A stretch of 8,644 nt of DNA from Flavobacteriales bacterium (GTDB lineage: Bacteria; Bacteroidota; Bacteroidia; NS11-12g; UBA955), in assembly GCA_947472115.1 (NCBI GenBank), contig CANIZU010000068.1, positions 1 through 8,644 of the forward strand, read 5' to 3'. The position numbers and the translations under genes are program-made. Below, piece after piece: positions 1 through 7,158 of this stretch; within the stretch, counting starts at the first letter, position 1, and each line of letters opens with the position of its first letter. Below the pieces are notes generated by a model. It did no database searches. It was not told the origin of the DNA and was given only the letters and a program-made list of their open reading frames with translations.

Positions 1-479
1 CCCGAAACATATCCGATGCCACCGCCCATAACAGCAGCCGCCAACAAATATTCCCTCGAAAGTTGCGATGCATTATCCGCCAAAACGCGCTTATCGTCGT
101 CATTTTTTAACGAAATCCGTCCGCGCAAATTGATATTCAAAAGCACAACCGAAACCAATAAAAATACACCCAGCCCAAACTGATACACATCGTCCTTCAA
201 CGGCGTAAACCCACCCAAATAGGCCATCGGTATGGAAAGGGCCGCGATGGGCAAAAAGAGCCGCCATAAAAAATGACCCTGCCTATAAAATTGGATAAAG
301 GCGATGCCACTCACCACCAAATTCAAAATGAGCGCCACGGGTTTCATGTGTTCGGGGGCGACCTGCAAAATCGACATCAAAGCGAGGTAACCACTGGCGC
401 CGCCATGTCCCACCGCAGAATAAAGAAATGCAATTACAAAAAATAACAGCAGCCAAGCCCCTGGATAACCCATCAACAT
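1..479 (-). CDS. TauE/SafE-family membrane permease, N-terminal 159 residues (cut by window edge)
   Basis: This integral inner-membrane protein is probably an anion exporter or permease of the TauE/SafE (COG0730) family. Its first 159 codons are visible, and it runs off the left edge. Hydrophobic segments lie at about residues 8-26, 46-64, 69-90 and 98-116, and another starts near 143. The family hallmark is the N-terminal SAVGHGGASGYLA (residues 21-33). The start of the second half, MGGGIGYVSG near 151-160, looks like the glycine-rich repeat of that motif. The ATG at 479 is chosen because an in-frame TAA lies three codons upstream; a second ATG two codons in is possible. It follows moeA by 27 bp on the same strand and is probably co-transcribed with moaA-moeA. 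Family members are linked to sulfite, sulfoacetate or other sulfur compounds, but the substrate here is unknown. A role with a molybdoenzyme such as a sulfite oxidase would be inference only. Confidence 0.85.
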   Translation of the reverse strand, partial: MLMGYPGAWLLLFFVIAFLYSAVGHGGASGYLALMSILQVAPEHMKPVALILNLVVSGIAFIQFYRQGHFLWRLFLPIAALSIPMAYLGGFTPLKDDVYQFGLGVFLLVSVVLLNINLRGRISLKNDDDKRVLADNASQLSREYLLAAAVMGGGIGYVS

Positions 480-506
480 GGCTCGAAATTAATAGAGTTC
501 CGATGC

Positions 507-1739
507 CTAGCCAAATAAATGGACAACAACCGTGCTTCCGGCAGCAATTTCTTGGCTTTCCTCAGGTACTTCGACGAGGCAATTGGCGACAGAAAACGAA
601 CTAAGTCGATACGATTCTTGGGCGCCGAGCAATCGAACAACGCCATCGGAATATATACCTTTCAAAAAATGCGTAAGGCCCGGATTTTTCTTATATCCAT
701 CGATAAATGTCGCGATTTTCACTTTCAACGACACTGGACATCCACTAGCCACTTCTAGCGCTGTCAACACGTATTGATAGAAGCACGACAACACCGATGC
801 TGGATTTCCCGGCAGTCCAAAAACAACCGTTTGCTTAGGTGTAACCAAATCTGTTTTTACATCATCAACTCCATCTTTCACCCCAAAGAACAGGGGCTTT
901 CCCGGTTTCTGTTTGATTTTATGAAAAATGGACTGGGTCCCCGCGGCCTCGGCCGCGGGGACCACAAAGTCGTAATCCCCCACACTCACCCCACCCGTCA
1001 ATACAATCATATCACTGTCCAACATCGCCAAACGAATCGATTCCGTTAAGCCTGGCAAATTGTCCTTCGCATACACAATTTTGGGTTGCGAAAATCGCAA
1101 ATGTAAAAATGCCGCTTGGAGTAATTGCGAATTGGATTCATAGACCTGACCAAAACCCAAAGGCAAACCCGGCTGCTGCAACTCATCCCCCGTCACGATC
1201 AATGTCACCCGAGGCTCCCTCACCACCTCCACTTTCTCCAACCCCAAGCTAGCCAAAAAGCCTATTCCGGCCGCCGTTAAAATCGTTCCCTTTTTCATCG
1301 CCAGGGCACCCTTGGCAATTTCACTTCCCGCCAATCTCACATTCCTACCACAGATCAAATCGAGATCCAACACCTCCAACATACCATCGAGAACCGATGC
1401 CTTTTCTTGCATCAAAACCGTATCAAACCCTTCCGGAACGGGAGCCCCGGTGAAAATACGTACCGCTTGGTATGGCGCGGGTCTCGGCCCTGCCTCGGCC
1501 GCGCCAGCGGCCACCTCCCCCACAATTTCCATCTTCCCGCTCGCCTCATAACCCCGCCACGAAAATGCATACCCGTCCATCGCCGATTGCGCAAAACCCG
1601 GCATATCAATCGGTGAAAAAATGTCATCAGCCAAACACCTGCCCAACCCTTCCATCAATGGAACCGATACCGACTCCATCCGCACTACACGCTCCGCAAT
1701 CAAACCCTTGGCCTCGGCCACAGAAATCATCTTTTTCAT
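507..1739 (-). CDS. moeA: Molybdopterin molybdenumtransferase MoeA
   Basis: MoeA catalyses the last step of molybdenum-cofactor synthesis, inserting molybdate into adenylylated molybdopterin with release of AMP. From the ATG at 1739 it is 410 residues, the usual family length. Signature segments appear in order: MPGFAQSAMDGYA (46-58), VRIFTGAPVPEGFDTVLMQE (93-112), TGDELQQPG (183-191), YESNS (200-204), TGGVSVGDYDF (248-258, the MoCF-like active-site region), KQKPGKPLFFG (276-286) and VFGLPGNPASVL (306-317). The C-terminal beta domain follows. An in-frame TTG three codons upstream could extend it, but the ATG (MKKMISVAEAKGL) matches family N-termini better; a third candidate ATG is three codons in. 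It starts 22 bp after moaA and is followed 27 bp later by the TauE-like permease. The reading frame is intact, so the gene should be functional. The codons for residues 260-268 form a perfect GC-rich palindrome, listed separately. Confidence 0.95.
   Translation of the reverse strand: MKKMISVAEAKGLIAERVVRMESVSVPLMEGLGRCLADDIFSPIDMPGFAQSAMDGYAFSWRGYEASGKMEIVGEVAAGAAEAGPRPAPYQAVRIFTGAPVPEGFDTVLMQEKASVLDGMLEVLDLDLICGRNVRLAGSEIAKGALAMKKGTILTAAGIGFLASLGLEKVEVVREPRVTLIVTGDELQQPGLPLGFGQVYESNSQLLQAAFLHLRFSQPKIVYAKDNLPGLTESIRLAMLDSDMIVLTGGVSVGDYDFVVPAAEAAGTQSIFHKIKQKPGKPLFFGVKDGVDDVKTDLVTPKQTVVFGLPGNPASVLSCFYQYVLTALEVASGCPVSLKVKIATFIDGYKKNPGLTHFLKGIYSDGVVRLLGAQESYRLSSFSVANCLVEVPEESQEIAAGSTVVVHLFG
936..963. 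repeat. Perfect GC-rich inverted repeat inside moeA
   Basis: Two 13-base arms (936-948, GGTCCCCGCGGCC, and 951-963, GGCCGCGGGGACC) are exact reverse complements separated by TC. It lies in the moeA codons for VPAAEAAGT (about residues 260-268). From memory of the family, this stretch has the usual length in MoeA, so the element replaces codons rather than adding them. All but four of the 28 bases are G or C, against a moderate surrounding composition. It could fold as a strong hairpin in mRNA or simply reflect use of GCC/GCG alanine codons. Confidence 0.7.
1473..1506. repeat. Second GC-rich inverted repeat inside moeA
   Basis: Eight-base arms TGGCGCGG (1473-1480) and CCGCGCCA (1499-1506) are exact reverse complements around an 18-base interior. 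It encodes part of the variable Ala/Pro loop of MoeA (about residues 78-90). It shares the 12-mer GCCTCGGCCGCG with the 936-963 palindrome. Chance in a GC-rich, Ala-Glu-Ala coding stretch is a real alternative. Confidence 0.4.
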
Positions 1740-1761
1740 AAAATCCAACGCAAGTTAATCC

Positions 1762-2748
1762 TTATCCGCCAATCGTAATCATACTGCGATTCACAATATC
1801 GTCCGCCACCACCGACCCCAAATCCGACCCAAACTGACCGCCCAATGCCGCCGCTTTGGCCAATACATTCGCCTCGATCAATGGACCAATCGACTCGCCT
1901 CTGCGCAACGCACCCAGCAAATCTGTTTCGCCCCGACTAAATAAACAGTTCTTCATTTTCCCATCCGCCGTTAACCGCAAACGATTGCAATCCCCACAAA
2001 AGGGCGCACTCATCGTACTGATTACCGCAAAAGTCCCCTTCCCGCCTTTCAAACGATACTGCTTCACCGTCTCATGCGGCACCCGCGCTATCTCTTCAAT
2101 TTCATCGCCGAACTCACCCTCAACCATCAACAAAATTTGCTGCCATGTCACCACCCGCGCATTGTCCCAATGATTCCCTTCAAATGGCATAAACTCGATA
2201 AATCGCACATGAACCCCGCTCAAAAACGACCATCGTACAAAGTCCAAAATCTCGTGATCATTCACCCCCCGCATCACCACCGCATTCACCTTTATCTCAA
2301 ACCCTTCCGCCAGTAACAAGTCGATATTCGATCGCACCTGCTCAAACAAATCGCGCTTGGTCAACAAAATAAACGTATCCGCATTCAACGTATCCAAACT
2401 CACATTTACCTGCTTCATCCCGGCCGACTTCATCGCATCGATAAACAAATGAACCCGCGTGGCATTCGTTGTCATTGTCAATTTCACCCCCAAACCACTC
2501 AATTTCTCAATGATCTCCCCCGCATCCTTTCTCACCAAAGGCTCACCACCCGTTAATCGGATTTTATCCACCCCTCCAGCCACAAAAACCTTGGCGATCT
2601 CAACGATTTCATCCACCTGCATCAATCGACTGGCCGGTGTAAAATCGTATTCCTCCTCAGGCATACAATACGAACATCGCAAATTGCAATTGTCCGTTAG
2701 TGAAATTCGCAAATAATTGTGAATCCGCTGGTGAGTATCAACAAACAT
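1762..2748 (-). CDS. moaA: GTP 3',8-cyclase MoaA (radical SAM)
   Basis: MoaA is a radical-SAM enzyme that converts GTP to 3',8-cyclo-7,8-dihydro-GTP, the first step of molybdenum-cofactor synthesis; MoaC then completes precursor Z. From the ATG at 2748 the protein is 328 residues, normal for the family. The N-terminal [4Fe-4S] cluster ligands are C21, C25 and C28 (CNLRCSYC). The SAM-binding glycine motif is LTGGEP (65-70). The C-terminal cluster ligands are C251, C254 and C268 (CGDCNRLRLTADGKMKNC). The protein ends in the conserved Gly-Gly tail (327-328) needed for radical initiation. I preferred this ATG because MFVDTHQRIHNYLRISLT aligns with usual MoaA N-termini and AGGGGG lies 12 nt upstream. 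A TTG at 2778 overlapping the preceding stop would add ten residues. It lies 26 bp after the lipoprotein gene and 22 bp before moeA. No moaC is visible nearby, so the rest of the pathway must be encoded elsewhere. Confidence 0.97.
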   Translation of the reverse strand: MFVDTHQRIHNYLRISLTDNCNLRCSYCMPEEEYDFTPASRLMQVDEIVEIAKVFVAGGVDKIRLTGGEPLVRKDAGEIIEKLSGLGVKLTMTTNATRVHLFIDAMKSAGMKQVNVSLDTLNADTFILLTKRDLFEQVRSNIDLLLAEGFEIKVNAVVMRGVNDHEILDFVRWSFLSGVHVRFIEFMPFEGNHWDNARVVTWQQILLMVEGEFGDEIEEIARVPHETVKQYRLKGGKGTFAVISTMSAPFCGDCNRLRLTADGKMKNCLFSRGETDLLGALRRGESIGPLIEANVLAKAAALGGQFGSDLGSVVADDIVNRSMITIGG

Positions 2749-2774
2749 GGCCTTCACAATCCCCCTGTTTCCAA

Positions 2775-3374
2775 TCAATTTCGCGCAGCGGCACTCTCTT
2801 TCGCAGAACCACTCGCTTTACCCGAGCCACCCGCTTTCGCCGAACCACTCGCATTAGCCGAATCGCCAGCCATCGCCTTTTTCAAGATATAATTCATCTG
2901 CGCCTCCGGTGTCGTTAGCCCCAAACTCAGCATATCCACCATCACAATCGCCTGCTTACCCACTTCTTCCGTTGGAAATTCCGCCGCCAATCGCTGATAA
3001 TATTTCAAAGCCTTGTCAATCACCCCGCCCTGCTCGTAATAATGCGCCGCAACCACCAACATCTCCATCAACGGCTTACCCTTTGGCTTAAACTGTTCGA
3101 TATAAAATTCGCTGTACTCCGCCGCCTTGAAACCAAAACCCTGTCGCTCCGCCAACTTCGTACACACATAAACAAAATCACTGCTATTTTTATACTCCGG
3201 ATGCTCCTTGGCAAATGTCATCAACGACGCCACCGCCGAATCCGGCAATTTATCCCACTGGACCGTGGGCACAATCAACGCCTCGTATTTGGATACTTTC
3301 TCAAAATCGCGATCAAACTTACTCGTACATCCCACCATCAAAATCAATCCCCAAATCAAACCTTGCCATTTCAT
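2775..3374 (-). CDS. Small TPR-like lipoprotein with Ala/Gly/Ser/Lys-rich tail, unknown function
   Basis: This is a predicted exported lipoprotein of 199 residues. A short Lys start and hydrophobic stretch (residues 1-15) end in MVGC, with C16 as the likely lipidated cysteine; Met at -3 is a slightly unusual lipobox. The mature part is helical and reads like one or two TPR-type units. The clearest runs from about 102 to 137 (AAHYYEQGGVIDKALKYYQR followed by an AEFP turn). After residue 173 it becomes a low-complexity tail of Ala, Gly, Ser and Lys. The start at 3374 gives a proper signal peptide; the frame stays open further upstream, but that part overlaps parE and is a shadow. The gene heads the run to moaA (26 bp gap) and has a perfect -7 box 4 nt before its ATG. 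I do not recognise a specific family. Its link to cofactor synthesis may be only co-transcription. Confidence 0.72.
   Translation of the reverse strand: MKWQGLIWGLILMVGCTSKFDRDFEKVSKYEALIVPTVQWDKLPDSAVASLMTFAKEHPEYKNSSDFVYVCTKLAERQGFGFKAAEYSEFYIEQFKPKGKPLMEMLVVAAHYYEQGGVIDKALKYYQRLAAEFPTEEVGKQAIVMVDMLSLGLTTPEAQMNYILKKAMAGDSANASGSAKAGGSGKASGSAKESAAARN
2802..2855 (-). repeat. Three tandem 18-base units encoding (N/K)A(S/G)GS(A/G)
   Basis: Three consecutive hexapeptides, NASGSA, KAGGSG and KASGSA (residues 174-191 of the lipoprotein), are encoded by three diverged 18-base units. KESAAARN follows. The repeat makes a flexible, basic C-terminal tail, and the tract could vary in length by slippage. 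Confidence 0.65.
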
Positions 3375-3378
3375 GAAG

Positions 3379-3386
3379 CAAAAATA
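3379..3386 (-). promoter_or_regulatory. Bacteroidota-type -7 box for the lipoprotein-moaA-moeA run
   Basis: Read on the minus strand, TATTTTTG matches the Bacteroidota -7 consensus TAnnTTTG exactly and sits 4 nt before the ATG at 3374. No good TTTG is seen 19 bp upstream, so the -33 element is weak or absent. If used, transcription would start close to the start codon. Confidence 0.5.
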
Positions 3387-3433
3387 AGTGAATGATGTGA
3401 AAAACTCGGGAATAGCCATTGAAATCCATTGAC

Positions 3434-3441
3434 TAATATTG
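3434..3441 (+). promoter_or_regulatory. Possible -7 box for parE (weak)
   Basis: TAATATTG differs from TAnnTTTG at one position and lies 5 nt before the parE ATG at 3447. There is no TTTG at the expected 19-bp spacing. It is suggested mainly because it mirrors the spacing seen at the two better boxes in this window. Confidence 0.25.
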
Positions 3442-3446
3442 TATTT

Positions 3447-5345
3447 ATGAGTGAAGTGGCTAGGTATACCGAAGACGAAATCAAAAGTCTTGATTGGAAA
3501 GAGCATATTAGGCTCCGTCCGGGAATGTACATCGGAAAGCTGGGTGATGGCACCGCGGCCGACGATGGCATCTATGTACTGGTAAAAGAAATCGTCGACA
3601 ACTCCATCGATGAACACGTGATGGGCAATGGAAAGAAAATCGACATTACCATCGACGATAAGCGTGTAACCATTCGCGATTGGGGAAGAGGAATTCCGCT
3701 GGGAAAAGTGATCGATTGCGTTTCCAAAATCAATACCGGAGGTAAATACGATTCCAAAGCCTTCCAAAAATCAGTAGGTTTGAACGGGGTGGGTACCAAA
3801 GCCGTGAATGCCCTTTCCAATTATTTCGTGGTTCAGAGTTTCCGCGATGGCCGCAGCAAACGCGCCGAATTCGAAAAAGGCGAACTCATGGTCGATGCGC
3901 CCGAAACCGATACCACCGAACCCAACGGAACGCTCATGGTGTTTGAGCCCGATGCCAGCATCTTCAAAAACTATCGCTATATCAGCGAATTTTTGCGGGA
4001 GCAAATCAAAAACTATACCTACCTAAACTCCGCACTCACGATTCGATTCAATGGCGAAAGCTATGCTTCACGTCGCGGTTTGCTCGACCTGCTCGATCAT
4101 AAAGTAACCGAAGAAGCCGCCCTTTACCCGGTGATTCACGTCAAAAACGAAGACATCGAACTTGCCTTTACCCATACCGATTCGTACGGCGAAGAATATT
4201 ACTCCTTCGTAAACGGCCAATACACAACCCAAGGTGGAACACACTTAGCCGCCTTCCGCGAAACTTTCGTGAAGACCATTCGCGAGTTTTACAAGAAGGA
4301 ATTTGACGCCACCGACATTCGCGCTTCAATCACCGCAGCCATCAGTATTCGTATCATGGAGCCCGTGTTCGAAAGTCAAACGAAGACAAAGCTAGGTAGC
4401 GCCGACATGGGAGCCGATGGGCCGAGTATCAAAACGGCGATGCTCGATTTTATCAAGAAAAACGTCGACGATTACCTCCATAAAAACCCAACCGTTGCCG
4501 AAGCATTGCTGAAGAAGATTCTGCAAAACGAACGCGAACGAAAAGACATGGCTGGGGTGCAAAAATTGGCCAAAGAACGCGCCAAAAGGGCCAACCTGCA
4601 CAACAAAAAGTTGAGGGATTGCAAAACCCACCTAACCGACCCAAAATCGGATGTTCGATTCGAAACCACCCTGTTCATTACAGAGGGTGATAGTGCCAGC
4701 GGATCCATCACCAAAAGTAGAAACCCCAATCTTCAAGCGGTGTTTAGCTTGCGCGGTAAACCCTTGAACTGCTACGGGCTAAAAAAGAAAATCGTATACG
4801 AAAACGAAGAATTCAACCTGCTTCAACACGCTTTAGACATCGAAGAAGGCCTAGAAAATTTGCGATTTAACAAAATTGTGATCGCCACCGATGCCGATGT
4901 GGACGGGATGCATATTCGACTGCTCTTAATGACATTCTTCTTGCAATTCTTCCCCGATTTGGTGAGAAACGGGCACCTTTATATTTTGGGAACGCCATTG
5001 TTTAGGGTTAGAAACAAAAAGGAAACGATTTACTGCTATTCCGATGAAGAGCGAAAAAATGCGATTTCAAAACTCGGACACAAACCAGAAATTACACGAT
5101 TTAAGGGACTGGGTGAAATTTCACCCGATGAATTCGCTGGTTTTATTGGCCCCGATATTCGCATCGAACCGGTAATCTTGAGCCAGGAATCGAACATCGA
5201 AAAATTGCTCAATTATTACATGGGTAAGAACACCCCGGAGCGTCAAGAATTCATCATAGACAACCTCATCGTGGAAAAAGACGATGAACCCGAAATCTTG
5301 AGTACAGTTCTGGTTGCAGAAGAAACTGAAACTGTAGCCGAATAA
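3447..5345 (+). CDS. parE: DNA topoisomerase IV subunit B (ParE)
   Basis: ParE is the ATPase and TOPRIM subunit of topoisomerase IV, which with ParC decatenates sister chromosomes and relaxes DNA. The 632 residues are complete. The GHKL ATPase domain shows EIVDNSIDE (48-56, Mg/ATP-binding Asn and Glu), RDWGRGIP (77-84) and the ATP lid GLNGVGTKAV (111-120). The transducer has QTKTKLGS (311-318). The TOPRIM domain has ITEGDSASGS (411-420), SLRGKPLNCYG (434-444), TDADVDG (481-487) and RFKGLGEI (551-558). YMGKNTPERQ lies near the end. ParE is favoured over GyrB because the N-terminus (DWKEHIRLRPGMYIGKLGDG, then DDGIYVLVKE) matches the Bacteroidota ParE form, whereas GyrB reads like EHVRMRPSMYIG. 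The ATG at 3447 is chosen over an in-frame TTG at 3429. It is divergent from the lipoprotein gene across 72 bp. No parC follows; a membrane-protein gene starts 6 bp after the stop. Confidence 0.95.
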   Translation: MSEVARYTEDEIKSLDWKEHIRLRPGMYIGKLGDGTAADDGIYVLVKEIVDNSIDEHVMGNGKKIDITIDDKRVTIRDWGRGIPLGKVIDCVSKINTGGKYDSKAFQKSVGLNGVGTKAVNALSNYFVVQSFRDGRSKRAEFEKGELMVDAPETDTTEPNGTLMVFEPDASIFKNYRYISEFLREQIKNYTYLNSALTIRFNGESYASRRGLLDLLDHKVTEEAALYPVIHVKNEDIELAFTHTDSYGEEYYSFVNGQYTTQGGTHLAAFRETFVKTIREFYKKEFDATDIRASITAAISIRIMEPVFESQTKTKLGSADMGADGPSIKTAMLDFIKKNVDDYLHKNPTVAEALLKKILQNERERKDMAGVQKLAKERAKRANLHNKKLRDCKTHLTDPKSDVRFETTLFITEGDSASGSITKSRNPNLQAVFSLRGKPLNCYGLKKKIVYENEEFNLLQHALDIEEGLENLRFNKIVIATDADVDGMHIRLLLMTFFLQFFPDLVRNGHLYILGTPLFRVRNKKETIYCYSDEERKNAISKLGHKPEITRFKGLGEISPDEFAGFIGPDIRIEPVILSQESNIEKLLNYYMGKNTPERQEFIIDNLIVEKDDEPEILSTVLVAEETETVAE

Positions 5346-5351
5346 CCCGCC

Positions 5352-6824
5352 ATGACGTTGAAACAACGATGGATCGGAGATCAAGGAGAAGGATTCCTTT
5401 GGCCGATCTACCTATTTGTTGTTTTCTACTTAGGGGCCGAAAGATGGCTTCACACAGACAGTGCCTACACCCTTTTTAGGATTTTAAATCACCAAAGTCT
5501 CTTTTACGACCGATTCGCTTGCGAGCTATTGGTTTGGCCGGGCCAGCTCCTGTCCCATTTGGGCGCACCAATCAAATGGGTCATGCAAAGCATCAACCTA
5601 ATCCTCCCACTTATGGCTTGGGCGGGGTGGATTTTCTTTCACAAAAGCCCTCTGCGATGGTTGTATTTTTTGGTGATTTTTAGCGGCGGAAGCGAAGCAT
5701 TTTTTATTGGTTATAGTGAAATCGGTCTCAGTACACTGGCCTTTATTACCGGCATTCAATGCATTGTTTTGGACGCGAAACGACTCCCCCTCTTACTCTT
5801 TTTGTCGATCACAATTACGTGGCTGTCCCACCCCGCTAGCGTTTTATTCCTCCCCATTTTAGTTTTATTTGGATGGCGAAAATTGGACTTAAAACAAACC
5901 CTGTCGCTTGCGATTGCTCTCACCGGATTATTCATCTCCAAGCAACTCATAGCCCCAAGCAATCCTTACGATGCGCAGCTCTATGGCACATTGATGAGCA
6001 TCCAGAATTTCACGCAATTCACTAACCTATTTAGCGTAAACTATCTTCTTCACGCCTCTTGGTTTTTTATTCCCGCCGCAACCGCCATCGCCTGTTTTAT
6101 TGTCGGATTGCTAAAACCTTCGCGCAACGCTACTTCCATATACTTTGCGATTTTTGTGGTCGATACCCTTGCCGCCGTCCTGATTTATTCCCAAGGCGAT
6201 GCCCACATCAACATGGAGAAATTCTTCTACCCCATTGCGGTTATCGGCATGCTGTCGATTGGTATTTTTCAATGGGCCGCGGAAAAACAAGCCATCGCAT
6301 CAACGAATCAAATCGACGAACAACCGGGGGCGCATGCCCAGAACCAAACCAAGGCGCAATCCAGAACCCAGCAGCTCATCAGCATTCCCTTGTGGTTTTT
6401 GGCCTTTTCGATGATGCTAGGCATACAGAAACATCTGCCAAACTACACCGAAAGGAAACAACTCCTATTCGATTTGGTAAAGGTGCAACCCCATGCGAAA
6501 CTAATCATTCAGCAATCCGCAGAAGATCAAGGGTCAAACAACAGCGTTGCGAAAATCACAAATGCGCTTTCTCAAAAAGGTTCGCTGTGGGGATTGAGTT
6601 ACGAAACAGCCATCGCTTCACAATGGATCGGACTGAATGAAACCCGCACCGCAAAAATCATGTCGCCCGAGGAAATCAAAGATTGGCCAACGACCAACAG
6701 CCAAATCGCCGACAGCCTTTTCATTGGCGCGCCCTTCGAGCAACCCCAACCCATCAATCGATTGAATCACCGGTATTTCAGATTTGCAAAAAATCAGAAT
6801 TATAGCACCATTTCCAAGCAATAA
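5352..6824 (+). CDS. Multi-pass membrane protein of unknown function
   Basis: The 490-residue integral membrane protein has about nine or ten hydrophobic helices, at about residues 14-30, 78-97, 102-119, 125-141, 145-175 (one or two), 182-200, 233-254, 262-280, 290-308 and 342-358. Between the last two lies a polar Gln/Asn/Thr/Ala-rich loop (about 311-341). A soluble C-terminal region of about 130 residues follows (359-490). An acidic HTDSAY (34-39) comes straight after the first helix, as in GT-C-type glycosyltransferases. That and the overall layout make a lipid-linked sugar transferase conceivable, but no catalytic motif proves it. I recall similar Bacteroidota membrane proteins with an Asp-Ser-x-Tyr after the first helix, but cannot name a family. 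The ATG is 6 bp after the parE stop, which suggests co-transcription. No Shine-Dalgarno is visible, as is usual in this phylum. Confidence 0.75.
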   Translation: MTLKQRWIGDQGEGFLWPIYLFVVFYLGAERWLHTDSAYTLFRILNHQSLFYDRFACELLVWPGQLLSHLGAPIKWVMQSINLILPLMAWAGWIFFHKSPLRWLYFLVIFSGGSEAFFIGYSEIGLSTLAFITGIQCIVLDAKRLPLLLFLSITITWLSHPASVLFLPILVLFGWRKLDLKQTLSLAIALTGLFISKQLIAPSNPYDAQLYGTLMSIQNFTQFTNLFSVNYLLHASWFFIPAATAIACFIVGLLKPSRNATSIYFAIFVVDTLAAVLIYSQGDAHINMEKFFYPIAVIGMLSIGIFQWAAEKQAIASTNQIDEQPGAHAQNQTKAQSRTQQLISIPLWFLAFSMMLGIQKHLPNYTERKQLLFDLVKVQPHAKLIIQQSAEDQGSNNSVAKITNALSQKGSLWGLSYETAIASQWIGLNETRTAKIMSPEEIKDWPTTNSQIADSLFIGAPFEQPQPINRLNHRYFRFAKNQNYSTISKQ

Positions 6825-6832
6825 GTGTTTGA

Positions 6833-6863
6833 ATTGAGTTTCATCATTATGTGATTATCTTTG
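6833..6863 (+). promoter_or_regulatory. Bacteroidota-type promoter of the MNT gene
   Basis: ATTG (6833-6836, one mismatch to the -33 TTTG) is followed by exactly 19 bases and TATCTTTG (6856-6863), a perfect TAnnTTTG -7 box. The start codon begins 4 nt later at 6868, so the transcript would be nearly or fully leaderless. The promoter fills the 43-bp gap after the membrane-protein gene and lets the module be expressed independently. Confidence 0.6.
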
Positions 6864-6867
6864 TTTT

Positions 6868-7158
6868 ATGGAATCGAGACAATTCATTTTAAACACTTTA
6901 CTTAGCATTCGGCCTCAGCTGTCTGAAAGGTTCGCTGTTTCAACAATTGGATTGTTTGGCTCTGTCCTTAGGGATGATTACACCGCAAACAGCGACATTG
7001 ATATCATCGTAGACTTTTCGCGACCCGTTGGAATTGAATTTATTGATCTTGCAGAATTTTTAGAAAGCAAGTTCCATCGCCGTGTAGATCTAGTATCGAA
7101 GAATGGCATCAATTCAAAGTTCTTCGATCTCATTAAATCAGAAATTCAATATGTCTAA
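6868..7158 (+). CDS. mntA: MNT-type minimal nucleotidyltransferase (MntA-like antitoxin)
   Basis: This 96-residue single-domain nucleotidyltransferase belongs to the MNT family (COG1669). The polymerase-beta-fold signature GSx10DxD is complete: G31-S32, then D43 and D45 (NSDIDIIVDF). The third acidic position is D74 in RRVDLVS. Size and ending (DLIKSEIQYV) are typical. Family members work as antitoxins of HEPN RNases (HepT); studied cases transfer AMP to a tyrosine near the HEPN active site and so silence it. Here the following gene starts inside this one with an 8-base overlap, the usual antitoxin-toxin arrangement, but it is truncated. All catalytic residues of MNT are kept. The gene is visibly AT-richer than parE or moeA and has its own promoter, which fits acquisition by transfer. 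The gene symbol is by family analogy. Confidence 0.88.
   Translation: MESRQFILNTLLSIRPQLSERFAVSTIGLFGSVLRDDYTANSDIDIIVDFSRPVGIEFIDLAEFLESKFHRRVDLVSKNGINSKFFDLIKSEIQYV

Noticed and set aside
1710..1722. Third copy of GCCTCGGCC in moeA as part of a repeat family
   Set aside because: It is just GCC-GAG-GCC codons for Ala-Glu-Ala, with no inverted-repeat structure around it.
3375..3767. In-frame extension of the lipoprotein gene to 330 residues
   Set aside because: The extra N-terminal part lies antisense to parE, has no signal peptide of its own, and would bury the clear lipoprotein signal that begins at 3374.
6059..6640. A 193-codon plus-strand frame inside the 490-aa membrane-protein gene
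   Set aside because: It is Arg/His-rich with no recognisable motif and overlaps a frame showing coherent hydrophobic helices, so it is a shadow.
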